Assembly (NCBI RefSeq): GCF_017591425.1
Contig: NW_024466459.1
Location: 2,914,001-2,978,000, forward strand
Source: Ochotona curzoniae
Lineage: Eukaryota; Chordata; Mammalia; Lagomorpha; Ochotonidae
Reading direction: 5' to 3'
DNA length: 64,000 nt
Shown: positions 62,801 through 64,000 of the stretch, in pieces
Position numbering within the stretch: position 1 is the stretch's first letter
How the letters are laid out: every line of letters starts with the position of its first letter
The notes under the pieces: model-generated
The model's database searches: none
The model's input: the letters and a program-made list of their open reading frames with translations, nothing else
What the model was told of the DNA's origin: nothing
Translations under genes and position numbers: made by a program

Positions 62801-62989
62801 AGCACAAATTAAGATTTCTTTTGAAGGCGACTTGGTATTTCTTGTCTTAAATAGGAAACAATTCAAACGAGGCCTTTTGGACAAAGCTGTTCTCTTGTTC
62901 CTTGTACCCTCAGAGGGAGCATGCGTTTAGGAGAGGGCTGATGGTCAGAGACTCAAGGGCAAGATATAGGAGTCATCTGGGAGGCATCA

Positions 62990-63273
62990 GAGCTGCATTC
63001 ATATCCAGATGTGAGGATACGGTGCAATGTGCATCTCTATTTCCAGATCGATGATGGACACCCAGTGAAGCTGTTGGCTGTGTCATGACAATAGAATGCT
63101 GGACTCTCTGTCATTGTCCATGCCCACAATGATGGACTTATGACTGTTTATGAGGAACCATACTGTTGTAATGATATGGGGGAACTCAGTGAGGGAGGAG
63201 GAAGGAAAATCCCAGGGCCTATGGAACTGTATCATACTATGGCAATAATAATAATTGAAAAAAAAAAAAAAAA
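62990..63273 (+). mobile_element. L1-like 3' UTR, lagomorph-type, with poly(A) tail
   Basis: ATGATGGACTTATGACTGTT, GTTGTAATGATATGGGGGAA and CTATGGAACTGTATCATACT lead into TAATAATAATTG and 16 A. The antisense counterpart is at 35100-35350. The intact poly(A) tail suggests a younger insertion than the L1M fragments nearby. Confidence 0.55.
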
Positions 63274-63960
63274 CAAGGCTTTCCCCCATCCCTGATTCAC
63301 ACTGAGATTGGTGCAACACCTAACTTCCCTAATAGCAGTGCTGAGACATGCCCCTCCTAGGAAAAATGCATGCCTGACTTGCTGGAAATTGATATTTCTC
63401 TAATTTCATACAAGAATCCTAAACATCAGAAGGTAATAACATCACATTCCCAGGAAGACCAGAGTCACTCCATAGAGGGATATGTGGGGGTGGCTTCCTT
63501 CCATTGGGTGCAGAGTGGAGCAAAGGATGGCTCTGAAGTGAGGCAGTGAAGGCAGGAGGGCAAAGGAAAAACACGCCAAAGTGAACTTCATAGAACTAAA
63601 TTACAGTGCTGATTCTCCCTGCCCTGTTCTCCCTGGCTTTTTATAACTCGCTTTTATTAGGCTCGAAGGAACCACAAAGGGCAAGGGTACAAAGCAGAAA
63701 ACACGCCAGAAGGTGCCCATCAAGGAGTACAATAACATTTATCGAGCCAAGGGAGATGAATGACAGGACACATCCACCCACCAATTCCCCAGGCCAAGAA
63801 AACAGGCACACACCCAGGATGCCCACAGTGCATGGCTGTCATGTTCCTGTATGGCTGTGCAGACAGGGTGATCCATGAACATGGATGGGCATGGTCTTAG
63901 ATGGCCCATCTCTCCAGGATGAGCTAGCTCACATTCTGGCTTTTTAAAATTTTCCTATTG

Positions 63961-63988
63961 CAACAACAACAACAACAACAATAATAAA
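63961..63988. repeat. (CAA)n/(TAA)n microsatellite
   Basis: About 6.7 CAA units pass into ATAATAAA. It is probably a decayed A-rich retroposon tail, but the element body is not identified. Confidence 0.85.
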
Positions 63989-64000
63989 GAGCTTCCTGCA

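Overview
This is vertebrate nuclear DNA from a lagomorph, most likely a pika (Ochotona) rather than a rabbit. I recognise about two dozen copies of the lagomorph-specific tRNA-derived C-repeat SINE (CSINE). The youngest copies have a body and 3' end that fit pika copies better than rabbit ones as I remember them. The rest of the background is ordinary eutherian repeats: MIR, L2, old L1 3' ends, MaLR-type LTRs, hAT-Charlie, Tigger-like and mariner-like fragments. No bacterial-style operons, CRISPR arrays, tRNA genes or rRNA genes are seen.

The window lies inside one gene, PRKCA (conventional protein kinase C alpha), read on the minus strand, so the 5' side of the gene is at high coordinates. 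Two coding exons are certain. Exon 4 (28094 down to 27983) encodes the first part of the C1b diacylglycerol/phorbol-ester zinc finger. Exon 5 (24456 down to 24328) completes C1b and begins the C2 domain. Both have canonical AG acceptors and GT donors with matching phases, and they join through a split Thr codon. They are separated by a 3,526 bp intron. About 35.9 kb of intron 3 lies to the right and about 24.3 kb of intron 5 to the left. I did not find exon 3 or exon 6, which probably lie outside the window.

Layout: 1-24327 is intron 5 (CSINEs, MIRs, MaLR-like LTRs, a (CA)26 microsatellite). 24328-28094 holds exon 5, intron 4 and exon 4. 28095-64000 is intron 3 (many CSINEs, a 58-bp minisatellite, a probable 693-bp solo LTR at 36480-37172, an L2, a hAT element and several L1 3' ends). 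No second gene, processed pseudogene or RNA gene could be supported. Open frames in the introns look like chance frames or frames through repeats.

I found no new biological system. The observations most worth checking are the probable solo LTR with long inverted ends, young CSINE insertions with clear target-site duplications, a three-unit 58-64 bp tandem repeat just upstream of exon 4, a non-repeat hairpin/octamer-like segment at about 45.9 kb, and families of diverged repeats that recognise each other inside the window.
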